From the NCBI RefSeq assembly GCF_007860135.1, contig NZ_SJPV01000013.1:72702-136701 (forward strand): a stretch of DNA of 64,000 bases, in the 5' to 3' direction. Positions 8,481 through 16,914 of the stretch are shown in pieces. Each line of letters opens with the position of its first letter. Positions within the stretch are counted from its first letter, which is position 1. The notes under the pieces are model-generated. The model made no database searches. It had not been told where the DNA came from and saw only the letters and a program-made list of their open reading frames with translations. Made by a program: the position numbers and the translations under genes. Origin of the DNA: Novipirellula artificiosorum (GTDB lineage Bacteria; Planctomycetota; Planctomycetia; Pirellulales; Pirellulaceae).

Positions 8481-10319
8481 ATGAAGCGTCGTGATTTCTT
8501 ACTCTCTACTGGAGTCGCATCCGGGGTACTGAGCTCTCCGTTCTCATTCACCCGTGTTTTATATGCTCAGCAACCCCATTCCTCCATTGAATGGACAAAG
8601 CCGGAGCCTTCTCGACTTTTTTCTTCGGTCCGTTGCGATGGTCAATCGCTGGTTGCCGCGAACAATGGCATGCTGCTAGCAGCCTCTTGCAGGCTAGGGA
8701 ACACTGCGGATGCTCTCGCGATTCATTTGCAAAACGATCGTGACCAGGGAATCAGCGGCCCGCTCAACGCTCAGCTCAGTCATCAACTTCACCGCAGCGG
8801 TGCGAATCCGGGCGATGACGTGCTTTGTGCGACCCTGAAAATTCAGAACACGTCAAATCAGCCGCAACAAGTCGAGCTGTCGTTTGTCAGTAGCGCAGGC
8901 CCATCGCCTGAGGTCACGGAGCAGAATTTGTACCTCCCACTGAATGTCGCGGGTTTCACTCACGACAAGCGGTTTGCGTCACTTGGTATGGAGGATTTTC
9001 TTGGCGACTGCAATGTTGAATTGACGAAACAGAACCTCGACTGCCATTACCTCGAGCCAATGGCCAGTTGCCCCGGCCAACGAAAAACAAGAGCACTTCT
9101 GTTGGTTCCCGTTGTCGACATTTCAAGTCCATCAAGACCTTGGCGGATCGGCTTATTCACCGAGTCGGACAAGCCGATGCGATTCCGATCGACCGTAACG
9201 GACGACGGCAATCGAGTTTGGCAGATTGGCCGCGTTGCAACGGTTGGGCCAGGTGAAACAATCGAACAGTCATGCTGGTTGATGGTGCATTCCGGCGATG
9301 CATCGGTGGCCTGGAAGGCGTTTCACCAATTCGCTCATCATGATCCTTATCCGCCGATCGATTGGACCCAGGAGTTCAAAGTTCACTATTACGACTTTCT
9401 CTCTTCGGCGGGCGGGGAGCATGGCGTGCGGGGTGACGGCTATGATGCCGACATGAAACATTTCCGCGCGTTCCATGTTGGCATGGCAACGCAACATGGT
9501 TACTACCCCCATTTAGGCGATTTCATTCATCCCGATCGGAAGACGTGGCTTGCCATGCAGGGATCCGAGCATGGCCCTGCCACGATGTCGCTTGAAACCA
9601 TGGCAAGACGAATCAAGGAAACACAGTCCACGGGGGCGAAGGCTGCGATCTACATGCATCTAACCTTGTTCGACGATGCGTCGACGCTATTCCCGGAACT
9701 ACAAGCGTGTCGGCGTGTCGATCCCGATGGCAAGCCGATGAGATTCCCATGGAGTGGCCCCGATGTCCAAGGGCAGTGTTGGTGGATGTCAATCGCATCG
9801 CAGCAGTGGCGAGACCACCTACTTGAGCAGGCTCGCTGGATCATGGAGATCCTACAGCCGGACGCAATTTGCATGGACGAAACGTTCGCAGGCGTGGGAT
9901 ATGACGAAGCACCCGAGCGAACCGGCCCAATATCACCTCATGCAATCGGATTCTTCAAAGAGATGCACTCGCTGGTGCGTTCGTTCGGCGAAGACAAAGC
10001 AGTCTTCACCAGCGACTGTTCCAGGTCCGCGTTCTGCCTTTGGGCCGACGGCGATGTAGGCGACCACGCTTACGGTAGTTCGCTGGGCAATCCATTGTAT
10101 CGACAAGAACCCGTCCGATACCTTGCCGCGCTCGGCAACAAGGCTTGGCGTCCTTGTGCATGGCATTTTCGCCATATGTGGGAGCCTCAAATGGACTTGG
10201 CCCGTCAAGTTGGCTCGGGGGTTGGCGTTTCGAATGGATGGATCGAGTATACCGGTTTGTATGATTTGCCAACGAAGGATAGAGACAAATTGATTCGTGA
10301 TATTGAGTCACTACTCTAG
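8481..10319 (+). CDS. Tat-exported putative TIM-barrel glycoside hydrolase
   Basis: 612 residues beginning MKRRDFLLSTGVASGV, a twin-arginine signal. Residues of about 40-270 form a beta-rich domain. From about residue 290 the pattern FKVHYYDFL, a run of histidine/glycine-rich loops (THGYYPHLGDF-like), GAKAAIYMHLTLF, LEQARWIMEILQPDAICMDETF and KAVFTSDCSRSAFCLW looks like the barrel of a glycosidase; the D/E in CMDETF are candidate catalytic residues. I cannot assign a CAZy family. The gene stands divergent to GH95 and close to GH29, so a role on fucose-containing glycans is inferred. It ends cleanly before a relic-rich stretch. Confidence 0.55.
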   Translation: MKRRDFLLSTGVASGVLSSPFSFTRVLYAQQPHSSIEWTKPEPSRLFSSVRCDGQSLVAANNGMLLAASCRLGNTADALAIHLQNDRDQGISGPLNAQLSHQLHRSGANPGDDVLCATLKIQNTSNQPQQVELSFVSSAGPSPEVTEQNLYLPLNVAGFTHDKRFASLGMEDFLGDCNVELTKQNLDCHYLEPMASCPGQRKTRALLLVPVVDISSPSRPWRIGLFTESDKPMRFRSTVTDDGNRVWQIGRVATVGPGETIEQSCWLMVHSGDASVAWKAFHQFAHHDPYPPIDWTQEFKVHYYDFLSSAGGEHGVRGDGYDADMKHFRAFHVGMATQHGYYPHLGDFIHPDRKTWLAMQGSEHGPATMSLETMARRIKETQSTGAKAAIYMHLTLFDDASTLFPELQACRRVDPDGKPMRFPWSGPDVQGQCWWMSIASQQWRDHLLEQARWIMEILQPDAICMDETFAGVGYDEAPERTGPISPHAIGFFKEMHSLVRSFGEDKAVFTSDCSRSAFCLWADGDVGDHAYGSSLGNPLYRQEPVRYLAALGNKAWRPCAWHFRHMWEPQMDLARQVGSGVGVSNGWIEYTGLYDLPTKDRDKLIRDIESLL

Positions 10320-10390
10320 ACGAGCGATGACCGCATGAAACACTCAGGAAATTTCAACTAGTACAAGAACCGATTGCATGAACTGGTTAA

Positions 10391-10594
10391 CCTCCCTTTA
10401 TCGTTGAAGGTCTTGTCGGTGGTCAGTGGACACCGCTTTACAAAAGTCCCGTGATGCGGGGTGGCGACAACGCGATTGCGATCGATATAAAATTCCCCAC
10501 CGGCATGGAGCAACTCCGCCTGAAAACCACGGATGGTGGCAACGACGCCAATTCGGATCACGCCACCTGGGCTGACGCCAAGTTCACGGAGTAG
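10391..10594 (+). pseudogene. NPCBM carbohydrate-binding domain fragment
   Basis: The open frame reads IVEGLVGGQW, KSPVMRGGDNAIAIDI, LRLKTTDGGNDANSDHATW and ADAKF before TAG. This is the C-terminal half of an NPCBM-like domain (the VTDGGDG...DHADWADA pattern). There is no start codon and the frame is closed just upstream, so it is the remnant of a larger exported carbohydrate-active protein. Confidence 0.65.
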
Positions 10595-10599
10595 TTTTT

Positions 10600-10857
10600 C
10601 ACATTGCCCCCCGCCTCAACATTGATTCGCTTGATGCCGTACGGCGACAGGCCTATCAGGAATTGGAACGCATCCTCGAGCAACATCGGGATGTACCGGT
10701 GACGGCGTTGGAGATTGATCCGATTCAAGCAGTGATCGATGTCGGCAAAACTATCGGGTTAAAACATCGCGTTGTGCCACGCGACGCGATACGGCAAAAC
10801 ATGATTTGGCAGTCGAGTGATCCGCATGTTGCAACGGTAGACAAGTTCGGTCATTAA
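10600..10857 (+). pseudogene. Big2 immunoglobulin-like domain fragment
   Basis: The frame gives LNIDSLDAVRRQAYQELE, then LEIDPIQAVIDVGKTIGL, WQSSDPHVATVDKFG and a stop. The second part is a recognisable bacterial Ig-like Big2 repeat (EVGKT...WSSSDPSVATVD). A TTG at 10663 could start it, but no signal or catalytic domain is present. It probably comes from the same lost exported enzyme as the NPCBM piece or a neighbour of it. Confidence 0.5.
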
Positions 10858-11117
10858 CGGCTTGTTGGGTTAGTGCTTTCGCGGTTGTTAGCTTTAGCAG
10901 CGATAGCTGCGGCAGCATTTCGCTGCGGACGAAAGTCTTTGTCTTTACCCACATCTTCGCGTGCTGGTACAGCAAAATGCTGATCCAGCTAAGCACAATT
11001 CTTCCGCTAGCTACAATCTTGGACTCACTGGGGGGCCGGGTTCGAGCGTCTTGCTCGCCATTGGCTTTTGGTTCGGAGTCAGCATAAACTTATCGAACTC
11101 GAAACCATCCTCTCGCA
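10858..11117. other. Gene-free stretch between relics
   Basis: No supported coding sequence; contains imperfect complementary GC-rich words around 10900-10925 (GCAGCGATAGCTGC) that may be part of a dispersed intergenic element. Confidence 0.3.
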
Positions 11118-11441
11118 TCGAGAACATGATCGTATGCAGGCTTGGTTCATCGATGTCACCGACTGATCCAAGACGGCACGATCATTAACCAAAACGAACT
11201 GGCTCATTACGGCCAGATCTCCACGACCCGCATGACGCAAATCATGTGGATGGACAATCTCGCCCCCGACATCCAAGAAGAAATTTTATTCCTGCCCAAC
11301 ACCGTCAAAGGCCGCGACCCCATCAAAGAAGCCGACATCCGCCCCATCGCCAAAACGCTCGACTGGAAAAAGCAACGCAAAATGTGGCGCGAGTTGAAAG
11401 CTGCCAATCCTGTTGACCAAGAGACAAAATCCGTCGACTGA
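11118..11441 (+). pseudogene. Serine recombinase (resolvase-type) C-terminal relic, repeat copy 1
   Basis: RMQAWFIDVTD in one frame is followed, after a shift, by LIQDGTIINQNELAHYGQIS, MTQIMWMDNLAPDIQEEIL, FLPNTVKGRDPIKEADI and a tail, TLDWKKQRKMWREL. This is the HTH-bearing C-terminus typical of planctomycete recombinase family proteins (LARLGHVTRARVTQIM...LAPDIQEEILFLP). The N-terminal serine recombinase domain is absent. The last third and about 120 nt downstream recur at 16130-16350. Confidence 0.6.
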
Positions 11442-11562
11442 CTTCTGAATCAGTGCATCGTTGGGGATTGGGCTCGAGACATTAATATTGCGCGGAGGTC
11501 TAGTTGACCGACGTGATTATCAACAATTGGATCATCACCGAGGTCGATGCACCCGACGCGAG
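11347..11562 (+). repeat. Recombinase-tail repeat, copy 1
   Basis: About 216 nt similar to 16130-16350: the recombinase tail (TLDWK-QR-MW-EL, NPV, ETK), its stop, a GGAGG ribosome binding site and a TTG-started ORF beginning LTDVI-NN-IITEVDA. The word TCGCCAAAACGCTCGA is identical in both copies and opens the similarity. Confidence 0.65.
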
Positions 11563-11674
11563 TTTGAGGGCTGCCATAGCGAGATCGCTAAAGCTGCGTC
11601 TCACACCGTTGCCGTCTTTGAGAATCTCGGCCATCCGATTGCCGCGACGCGCATCGACGCGGGCGTTTCAATGA
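11504..11674 (+). pseudogene. Small TTG-started ORF downstream of recombinase relic (copy 1)
   Basis: TTG with GGAGG five bases upstream; product starts LTDVIINNWIITEVDAPDAS and then diverges from copy 2 at 16288. The conserved start with its ribosome binding site suggests the native element carries a second gene here, of unknown function, now truncated. Confidence 0.4.
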
Positions 11675-12056
11675 AGTTTGATGAATCAATGTGATTCTTT
11701 TCTTCGCCACAAACTCAGCGGCAAATTACGTTGAACACCGGACACAAGACCTGACCCCGGCGAAGCCTCCCCCAGCAGCTTCTGGTGAGCCTCTTTGCTG
11801 TAATACTTATTCTCCGCTTCGACGCGGACCACAGATGGTACCGAATATGTATTCAGGCGGTTGGCCGCCAGCTCGCCATTCAGATTTGGATCAGCTATCC
11901 TTTGCATGACTACGGAAAAGACTGGGATCCCAGTCAGCTGTAGTTCCATCGAACCACTTGTTGGAGTCCAGGCTTTAGCCTGCAAGGACGGCCCGGGTAC
12001 TCCAACGCAGGCTAAAGCCTGTACTCCAGCAATCATGTCAACTAGGAACTTCGAAA
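11675..12056. other. Intergenic stretch upstream of GH29 with inverted repeat
   Basis: No supported gene. It holds the inverted repeat at 11963-12027. A minus-strand frame over 11686-12036 contains a protein-like piece (RIADPNLNGELAANRLNTYS) that may be a further relic, but I cannot place it. Confidence 0.35.
11963..12027. repeat. 21-bp inverted repeat around AGGCTTTAGCCT
   Basis: Arms at 11963-11983 and 12007-12027 are complementary with one mismatch (core CAGGCTTTAGCCTGC), separated by 23 nt. Elements with this core look like a REP-type mobile intergenic repeat. It lies 30 bp upstream of the GH29 start, so a hairpin could affect expression. Confidence 0.6.
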
Positions 12057-13577
12057 ATGCGAAGTATCAACGCCCATCTGTTAGGGTTGCTTTTCGTTAC
12101 CAGTTTCCTCTCGGAGACAACCTTCGCACAGGAAACTGCAACGAACGTCGTCGAGCCGACGTGGGAGTCGATGGCCGAACACTATCAAGTTCCCGAATGG
12201 TTCGTGGATGGAAAACTCGGTGTCTGGTTTCACTGGGGGATTTCATCGGCGATTGATGAGAATCGTCCCAATGATGGCTCGCATTACGGTCGCCGGATGT
12301 ACGGGCCGAACGACGGCGAGACCGGAGGCCAACTGACGATGACCGAGACGTTGACCGAGTGGCATACCAAGCACTATGGCGATCCCGCCGATTTCGGGTA
12401 TGAGAAGCTCGTTCCGCTGCTCAAGGCGGAGCGGTGGGATCCCGATGCGCTGGTGAAGTTCGTCAAGGACAACGGCGCGCGTTTAATCATGCCGGTGGCC
12501 ACGCATCACGATAACTTCGACATGTATGATTCGTCGCATCCGTGGAACTCGGTCAAGATGGGGCCGCACCGGGACACGCTGCGGGAATGGAAGGATGCCG
12601 CCGCGAAGCAGGGACTTAAGTTTGGCGTATCGACGCACCTCTACTGGTCGCCGCGCTTTTTCAATACCGCGCGCAAATATCAGAAGGAGGGGACCCCGGA
12701 GTGGAAGCTTTTCAACATGGACTACGATCCGAAGACTTATTCGGCCCAGGATTCGTGGAACCAGCACTGGTATGACCGCTGTTGGGAATTGATCGAGAAG
12801 TACGATCCCGACATGTTCAACAACGATGCCCCGTTTCCAGATGAGCGGCGCGGCAAGGGGCTGGGTATCAAACTGTTTTCGTCGTACATCAACCGAGACT
12901 TAGAAGAAAATAGCGGCAAGCAGACCGTCGTCTTTTCGTGCAAAAGCGGGAACCTCGACAAAGCCGCCTTCACCTACAATCTCGAGCGCGGCAGTGCCTC
13001 CGACATCCACCCCGAGCCGTGGATGTGGGCAACGGATCTGTCGGGGAACTGGTTCTACCGCAAGGGCGCCGTGAACCGCATGGCCGTCCCGGTGATGGTC
13101 GGAAACGCGGTCGATGCGATCAGCAAGAATGGCGTCGTCATGCTGAACATCGCGCTCAAGGGCGACGGCACGATTCCCGAGAACCAGCTCGCCTATCTGA
13201 CCGCCTTTGGCGACTTCCTCAAGATCAACGGCGAAGGAATCTACGGCGCTCGCCCCTGGAAAATCTTTGGCGAAGGCCCGCTGAAGATGAAGGATGGCCG
13301 GCAAGGTGAAAACCACGAGCAGTTTTCTCAAGAGGACATCCGCTTTACCACGAAAGACGGCATGCTCTATGCCTTCGTACTAGCTCCGCCCACGACGGAC
13401 ATTGTGATCAAAACGCTCGCGACTGATGGAATACTCGATCAAGAGATTTCCACTATCGAACTGATGGGCAGCGATGAAGAACTCAAATGGAATCGAGGTG
13501 CTTCAGGGCTGACAATCCAGGTACCAAACACTCTGCCCAACACGGTGGTGAGCGGCTTCCGCATTACGTTGAAATAA
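12057..13577 (+). CDS. Glycoside hydrolase family 29 alpha-L-fucosidase
   Basis: 506 residues with a Sec signal peptide (LLGLLFVTSFLSETTFA), the GH29 N-terminal barrel signature WFVDGKLGVWFHWGISS, then ATHHDNFDMYDSSHPWNS (the HHDGF-like motif), GLKFGVSTHLYWSPRFF and YDPDMFNNDAPFPD, where D257 is the expected nucleophile in place of the usual WFDG context. The C-terminal part has MLNIALKGDGTIPENQ and a beta sandwich. The enzyme would release alpha-linked L-fucose with retention, outside the cytoplasm. It is followed 12 nt later by the SGNH hydrolase and then a sulfatase, all on the same strand, forming a desulfation/defucosylation operon. Confidence 0.9.
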   Translation: MRSINAHLLGLLFVTSFLSETTFAQETATNVVEPTWESMAEHYQVPEWFVDGKLGVWFHWGISSAIDENRPNDGSHYGRRMYGPNDGETGGQLTMTETLTEWHTKHYGDPADFGYEKLVPLLKAERWDPDALVKFVKDNGARLIMPVATHHDNFDMYDSSHPWNSVKMGPHRDTLREWKDAAAKQGLKFGVSTHLYWSPRFFNTARKYQKEGTPEWKLFNMDYDPKTYSAQDSWNQHWYDRCWELIEKYDPDMFNNDAPFPDERRGKGLGIKLFSSYINRDLEENSGKQTVVFSCKSGNLDKAAFTYNLERGSASDIHPEPWMWATDLSGNWFYRKGAVNRMAVPVMVGNAVDAISKNGVVMLNIALKGDGTIPENQLAYLTAFGDFLKINGEGIYGARPWKIFGEGPLKMKDGRQGENHEQFSQEDIRFTTKDGMLYAFVLAPPTTDIVIKTLATDGILDQEISTIELMGSDEELKWNRGASGLTIQVPNTLPNTVVSGFRITLK

Positions 13578-13589
13578 GAGAAGACTCCA

Positions 13590-14342
13590 ATGAAGTATTT
13601 ACCAAACATCATCATCGCACTGTTGATCGGTTCATTCGCATCCGTCGATGCAGCGCCGCCCGAAGCAGGATCGATCGCCGAAAAGGATACAACCCAAAAT
13701 TGGACCTTCAAGCCCGATCCGACGCTGCCAAATGTGTTGATTCTTGGCGATTCGATCTCGATCGGCTACACCTTACAAGTGCGTGAGCATTTGCAGGGGA
13801 AGGCGAATGTGTTCCGTCCCATGGGTCGCAATGAAAATCGGAGAGAAAATTGCGGTGGAACGACTTACGGGCTTGAAAATATTGATCGATGGCTGGCCGT
13901 GCAAAAATGGGACGTCATTCATTTTAACTGGGGATTGCACGATCTCAAGCACGTCAAAGCACCTGGGTCCAGTGACAAGTCAAACGATCCCGACGACCCC
14001 ACGCAAGCGACACTCGAAGAGTATACGAAGAATATGCAGACGATTGTCGGGAAGCTAAAAGCCACGGGTGCAAAGCTAATCTTCGCGACCACCACACCCG
14101 TCGTTCCTGGTACGCGCAACCCGCTCCGCACGCCCGAAGCGCCGGTGCGTTACAACGCCGCCGCGCGAAAAATCATGGAAGCGAACAACATCCAGGTGAA
14201 TGATCTGCATGCTTTTGCTCTGCCGCATCTCGACCAGTGGCAGAAACCCCGCAATGTTCACTTCAAACCCGCAGGATCCGATGCGCTAGCCAAGCAAGTT
14301 GCGACCGTGATCACCAACGCACTCGAAGCCCCCAACCAATAA
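13590..14342 (+). CDS. Exported SGNH/GDSL hydrolase
   Basis: 250 residues with a signal peptide cleaved near VDA. Block I is VLILGDSISIGY with nucleophile S55. NWGLHDLKH stands for block III (G-x-N-D variant), and the C-terminal RNVHFKPAG carries the catalytic histidine. SGNH enzymes in such loci usually remove acetyl or other ester groups from sugars. It is the second gene of the GH29-SGNH-sulfatase operon and is separated from the sulfatase by only 6 nt. Confidence 0.8.
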   Translation: MKYLPNIIIALLIGSFASVDAAPPEAGSIAEKDTTQNWTFKPDPTLPNVLILGDSISIGYTLQVREHLQGKANVFRPMGRNENRRENCGGTTYGLENIDRWLAVQKWDVIHFNWGLHDLKHVKAPGSSDKSNDPDDPTQATLEEYTKNMQTIVGKLKATGAKLIFATTTPVVPGTRNPLRTPEAPVRYNAAARKIMEANNIQVNDLHAFALPHLDQWQKPRNVHFKPAGSDALAKQVATVITNALEAPNQ

Positions 14343-14348
14343 TCGCCA

Positions 14349-15800
14349 ATGAGCCGAAGACTATTACCGCTGCTTAGTTTGCTCCTTGTCGCCAGCACAT
14401 TGCAAGCTGCCGACAAGCCCAACATCTTGTTTATCTTTTCGGATGACCAGTGCTACGAAACGATCGGGGCCCACGGATTGACGGACATCGACACCCCGAA
14501 TCTGGATCGGCTGGCTAAGGAGGGAGCGAGTTTTAGCCATGCCTACAACATGGGGGCGTGGGCCGGAGCGGTCTGTATGTCCAGTCGGGCGTGTTTGAAT
14601 ACGGGACGCTTTCTGTGGGACGCCAAAGAGGCAACTCGTGAATGTTCGCAGGGCAAACGCAAGTCCTGGTCACAGTTGATGTCCGACCACGGATACGAAA
14701 CCTACATGAGCGGCAAATGGCATGTGGGCGGGCTGAGTGCGACGAAGGTTTTTGACCAGACGGGCAAGGTGCGCGCCGGAATGCCGAAGCAAAAGCCGGC
14801 GGGATACAATCGTCCCAAGGACGAGTCCGACTACGAAACCGGCTGGAAGCCGTGGGATAAGGCGCAGGGCGGCTTCTGGGAAGGCGGCACGCACTGGAGC
14901 GAGGTGTTGGCCGATGAGAGCGTTGCCTACCTCGGCGAGAAGGCGGACAGCGACAATCCCTTCTTCATGTATGTCGCCTTCAACGCGCCGCACGATCCGC
15001 GTCAGGCACCGAAGGAATACATCGACAGGTATCCGCTCCAGCGGATCAAGGTGCCGGAAAACTTTATCCCTCAATATCCGGACCAAGGAGCCGATGGGGT
15101 TCCTATCATCCGCGATGAAAAACTTGCGCCGTTTCCGCGGACGGTGTTCGCCATCAAGGTCAACCGCCAGGAATACTACGCCAGCATCACGCACATGGAT
15201 GCGCAGATCGGGCGGATTCTCGATGCACTGGAGAAAAGTGGAAAGGCCGACAACACCTGGATCATCTTCAGCTCCGACCACGGGCTTTCCGTCGGCCACC
15301 ACGGACTGGTCGGCAAGCAGAACATGTACGATCCCGCCATGCGGGCGCCCTTCATCGTTTGGGGACCCGGCGTGAAGGCGGGCACCACGATTGATGCGCC
15401 GATTTACATTCAGGATGCCATGGCAACGGCACTGGAAATCAGTGGGCAGACCGTGCCGGAAACCGTCGACTACAAAAGCGTCCTGCCGCTGCTCGATGGT
15501 AGGGCCGAGAAAAGCTACGACAACATCTATGGCGCCTACATCGACACCCAGCGGATGATCCTCAGCGGCGAGTGGAAACTCATCGCCTATCCGCAATTAA
15601 AGAAAGTGAAGCTCTTCCATTTGAAGAAAGACCCCATGGAAATCAGCGACCTCGCCGGGAATTCCGAATACTCCGAAATACTCGCGCATCTCACCGCGCT
15701 GTTGGAAAACACGATGGATGAGATGAACGACCCCATGACCTCGCTGGAAGAAGCGAATTACCCGAAGCAACTAAAAAAGGAGAAGAAGGATGACCATTGA
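14349..15800 (+). CDS. Exported sulfatase with CxSxR active-site motif
   Basis: 483 residues, Sec signal (LLPLLSLLLVASTLQAAD), then KPNILFIFSDDQ with the metal-binding aspartates, and the active-site segment AVCMSSRACLNTGRFLW. C76 would be converted to formylglycine; position 78 is serine rather than the usual proline (CxPxR). Later motifs are SGKWHVGG, FIIFSSDHGLSVG-like and a C-terminal KLFHLKKDPMEISDLAGN. It should hydrolyse a sulfate ester on a polysaccharide in the periplasm. The operon with GH29 and SGNH suggests a sulfated fucoside. The two adjacent AT-rich codon choices are unremarkable. Confidence 0.88.
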   Translation: MSRRLLPLLSLLLVASTLQAADKPNILFIFSDDQCYETIGAHGLTDIDTPNLDRLAKEGASFSHAYNMGAWAGAVCMSSRACLNTGRFLWDAKEATRECSQGKRKSWSQLMSDHGYETYMSGKWHVGGLSATKVFDQTGKVRAGMPKQKPAGYNRPKDESDYETGWKPWDKAQGGFWEGGTHWSEVLADESVAYLGEKADSDNPFFMYVAFNAPHDPRQAPKEYIDRYPLQRIKVPENFIPQYPDQGADGVPIIRDEKLAPFPRTVFAIKVNRQEYYASITHMDAQIGRILDALEKSGKADNTWIIFSSDHGLSVGHHGLVGKQNMYDPAMRAPFIVWGPGVKAGTTIDAPIYIQDAMATALEISGQTVPETVDYKSVLPLLDGRAEKSYDNIYGAYIDTQRMILSGEWKLIAYPQLKKVKLFHLKKDPMEISDLAGNSEYSEILAHLTALLENTMDEMNDPMTSLEEANYPKQLKKEKKDDH

Positions 15801-15831
15801 GGCTTGCGCCTCGATGCATCGCGAATTCACT

Positions 15832-16224
15832 ATGAATAGATTTGTCAACCTGACGAGTATGTTGCTGTTGCTTTGTTGTGGCGTCGTTCATGCGCAAGAG
15901 GCCAAGCAGACGGACAACAAAGAACAAGGACCCCGCAAGGCGAAAAGATATCTGGAAACGGGGGGCGATCGGAAACTGGAGGTTATATACAAGAAGACGC
16001 CCGAGGGGGACATGCCGTTGGATCTCTATTACCCGACCGCGAATCGCGCTGCCAAGTGTCCGGTAATTATCTACACCCACGGCGGTGGTTGGGCGGCGGG
16101 GAGCAAGATGGGTGCGGGCAACGCGTCGTTCGCCAAAACGCTCGATTGGAAACGGCAACGAGAGATGTGGCATGAATTGCAAGTCACCAATCCTGTTGCC
16201 CCAGAGACCAAAACAGTCGCCTGA
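15832..16224 (+). pseudogene. Truncated alpha/beta-hydrolase esterase fused to recombinase tail
   Basis: Residues 1-100 are the N-terminus of an exported esterase: signal peptide (LLLLCCGVVHAQEA), MPLDLYYPTANRA and VIIYTHGGGWAAGSK, the HGGG oxyanion motif. From about residue 101 the sequence switches in frame to KTLDWKRQREMWHELQ, the tail of the recombinase repeated at 11347-11441. The nucleophile, acid and histidine of the esterase are gone. The start at 15832 is chosen because it places the signal peptide at the N-terminus; the frame is open from 15790. It follows the sulfatase closely and was probably its operon partner. Confidence 0.7.
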
Positions 16225-16350
16225 CTTCAGAGTTAGAGCATCGTTTGTGATTCGGCCAGAGATAAAAATATGCGTGCGGAGGGCTAGTTGACCGACGTGA
16301 TTTTCAACAATGGGATCATCACCGAAGTCGATGCATCCGCCGCCAGTTCG
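16130..16350 (+). repeat. Recombinase-tail repeat, copy 2
   Basis: Second copy of the repeat at 11347-11562, starting at the shared word TCGCCAAAACGCTCGA (16130-16145), with the recombinase tail, stop, GGAGGG and the LTDVI start. The left border lies inside the esterase gene, so the sequence entered or was joined there. Confidence 0.65.
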
Positions 16351-16374
16351 GGAGAGGAGGGCCAAGGCCGATAA
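16288..16374 (+). pseudogene. Small TTG-started ORF downstream of recombinase tail (copy 2)
   Basis: 28 codons beginning LTDVIFNNGIITEVDASAAS with GGAGGG upstream, homologous to 11504-11674 at its start and then ending at TAA. The third copy needed to know its real length is not in the window. Confidence 0.4.
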
Positions 16375-16560
16375 TAGCTTGCTCCGTCCCCTTGCTGTAA
16401 CCGCGGGACAAGAACTGCATCGCACAACCGCCTCAAAACGCAGAAACACAATCTCTTGAATGCGGGATAAGATAGTGCAATTGCAAGCGTAAGGAGACCA
16501 ACAGCACACACCTCAGGAAGTTTCGGTGCTTGCCTGCACACTTCCCACCGTCCTGTAGAC

Positions 16561-16914
16561 GTGATTCCGAAGCAGCGTAATCATTGCGACATGGATTCGG
16601 CCCTGCGCCGGTCCGAGACCGAGGGTTATACTGTCAATCAGCAAGTTGGAAGGCTGACGAAGAAACTCCGGGAGAAAGGTCTCCTTGAGAATACCATCGT
16701 CTACTACGAACGCAGTCCGCCAATCGACGAACTCTACGACATGGAAGCGGATCCCGGTGAGCGGCATAATCTCTATGAGAGCCATCCCGAGGTATTCCAG
16801 CGTCTGCTTGCCCTGCTAGAATCGGATGTGAATCGCGGGCGCAGTACTGAGGGGCCGGATCAGAAGAACGATGTCGAACGTATCAACACCAGACGAGGCA
16901 TGAATAAACGATGA
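16561..16914 (+). pseudogene. Sulfatase relic, internally deleted
   Basis: 117 codons. NQQVGRLTKKLREKGLLENT and IVYY match the sulfatase helix before the metal-binding SDHG/SDNG segment, and after a junction ELYDMEADPGERHNLYES and HPEVFQRLL match the sulfatase C-terminus. The N-terminal half with CxPxR, and the segment between the two pieces, are missing. Its TGA overlaps the ATG of the next gene (ATGA at 16911). Confidence 0.65.
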
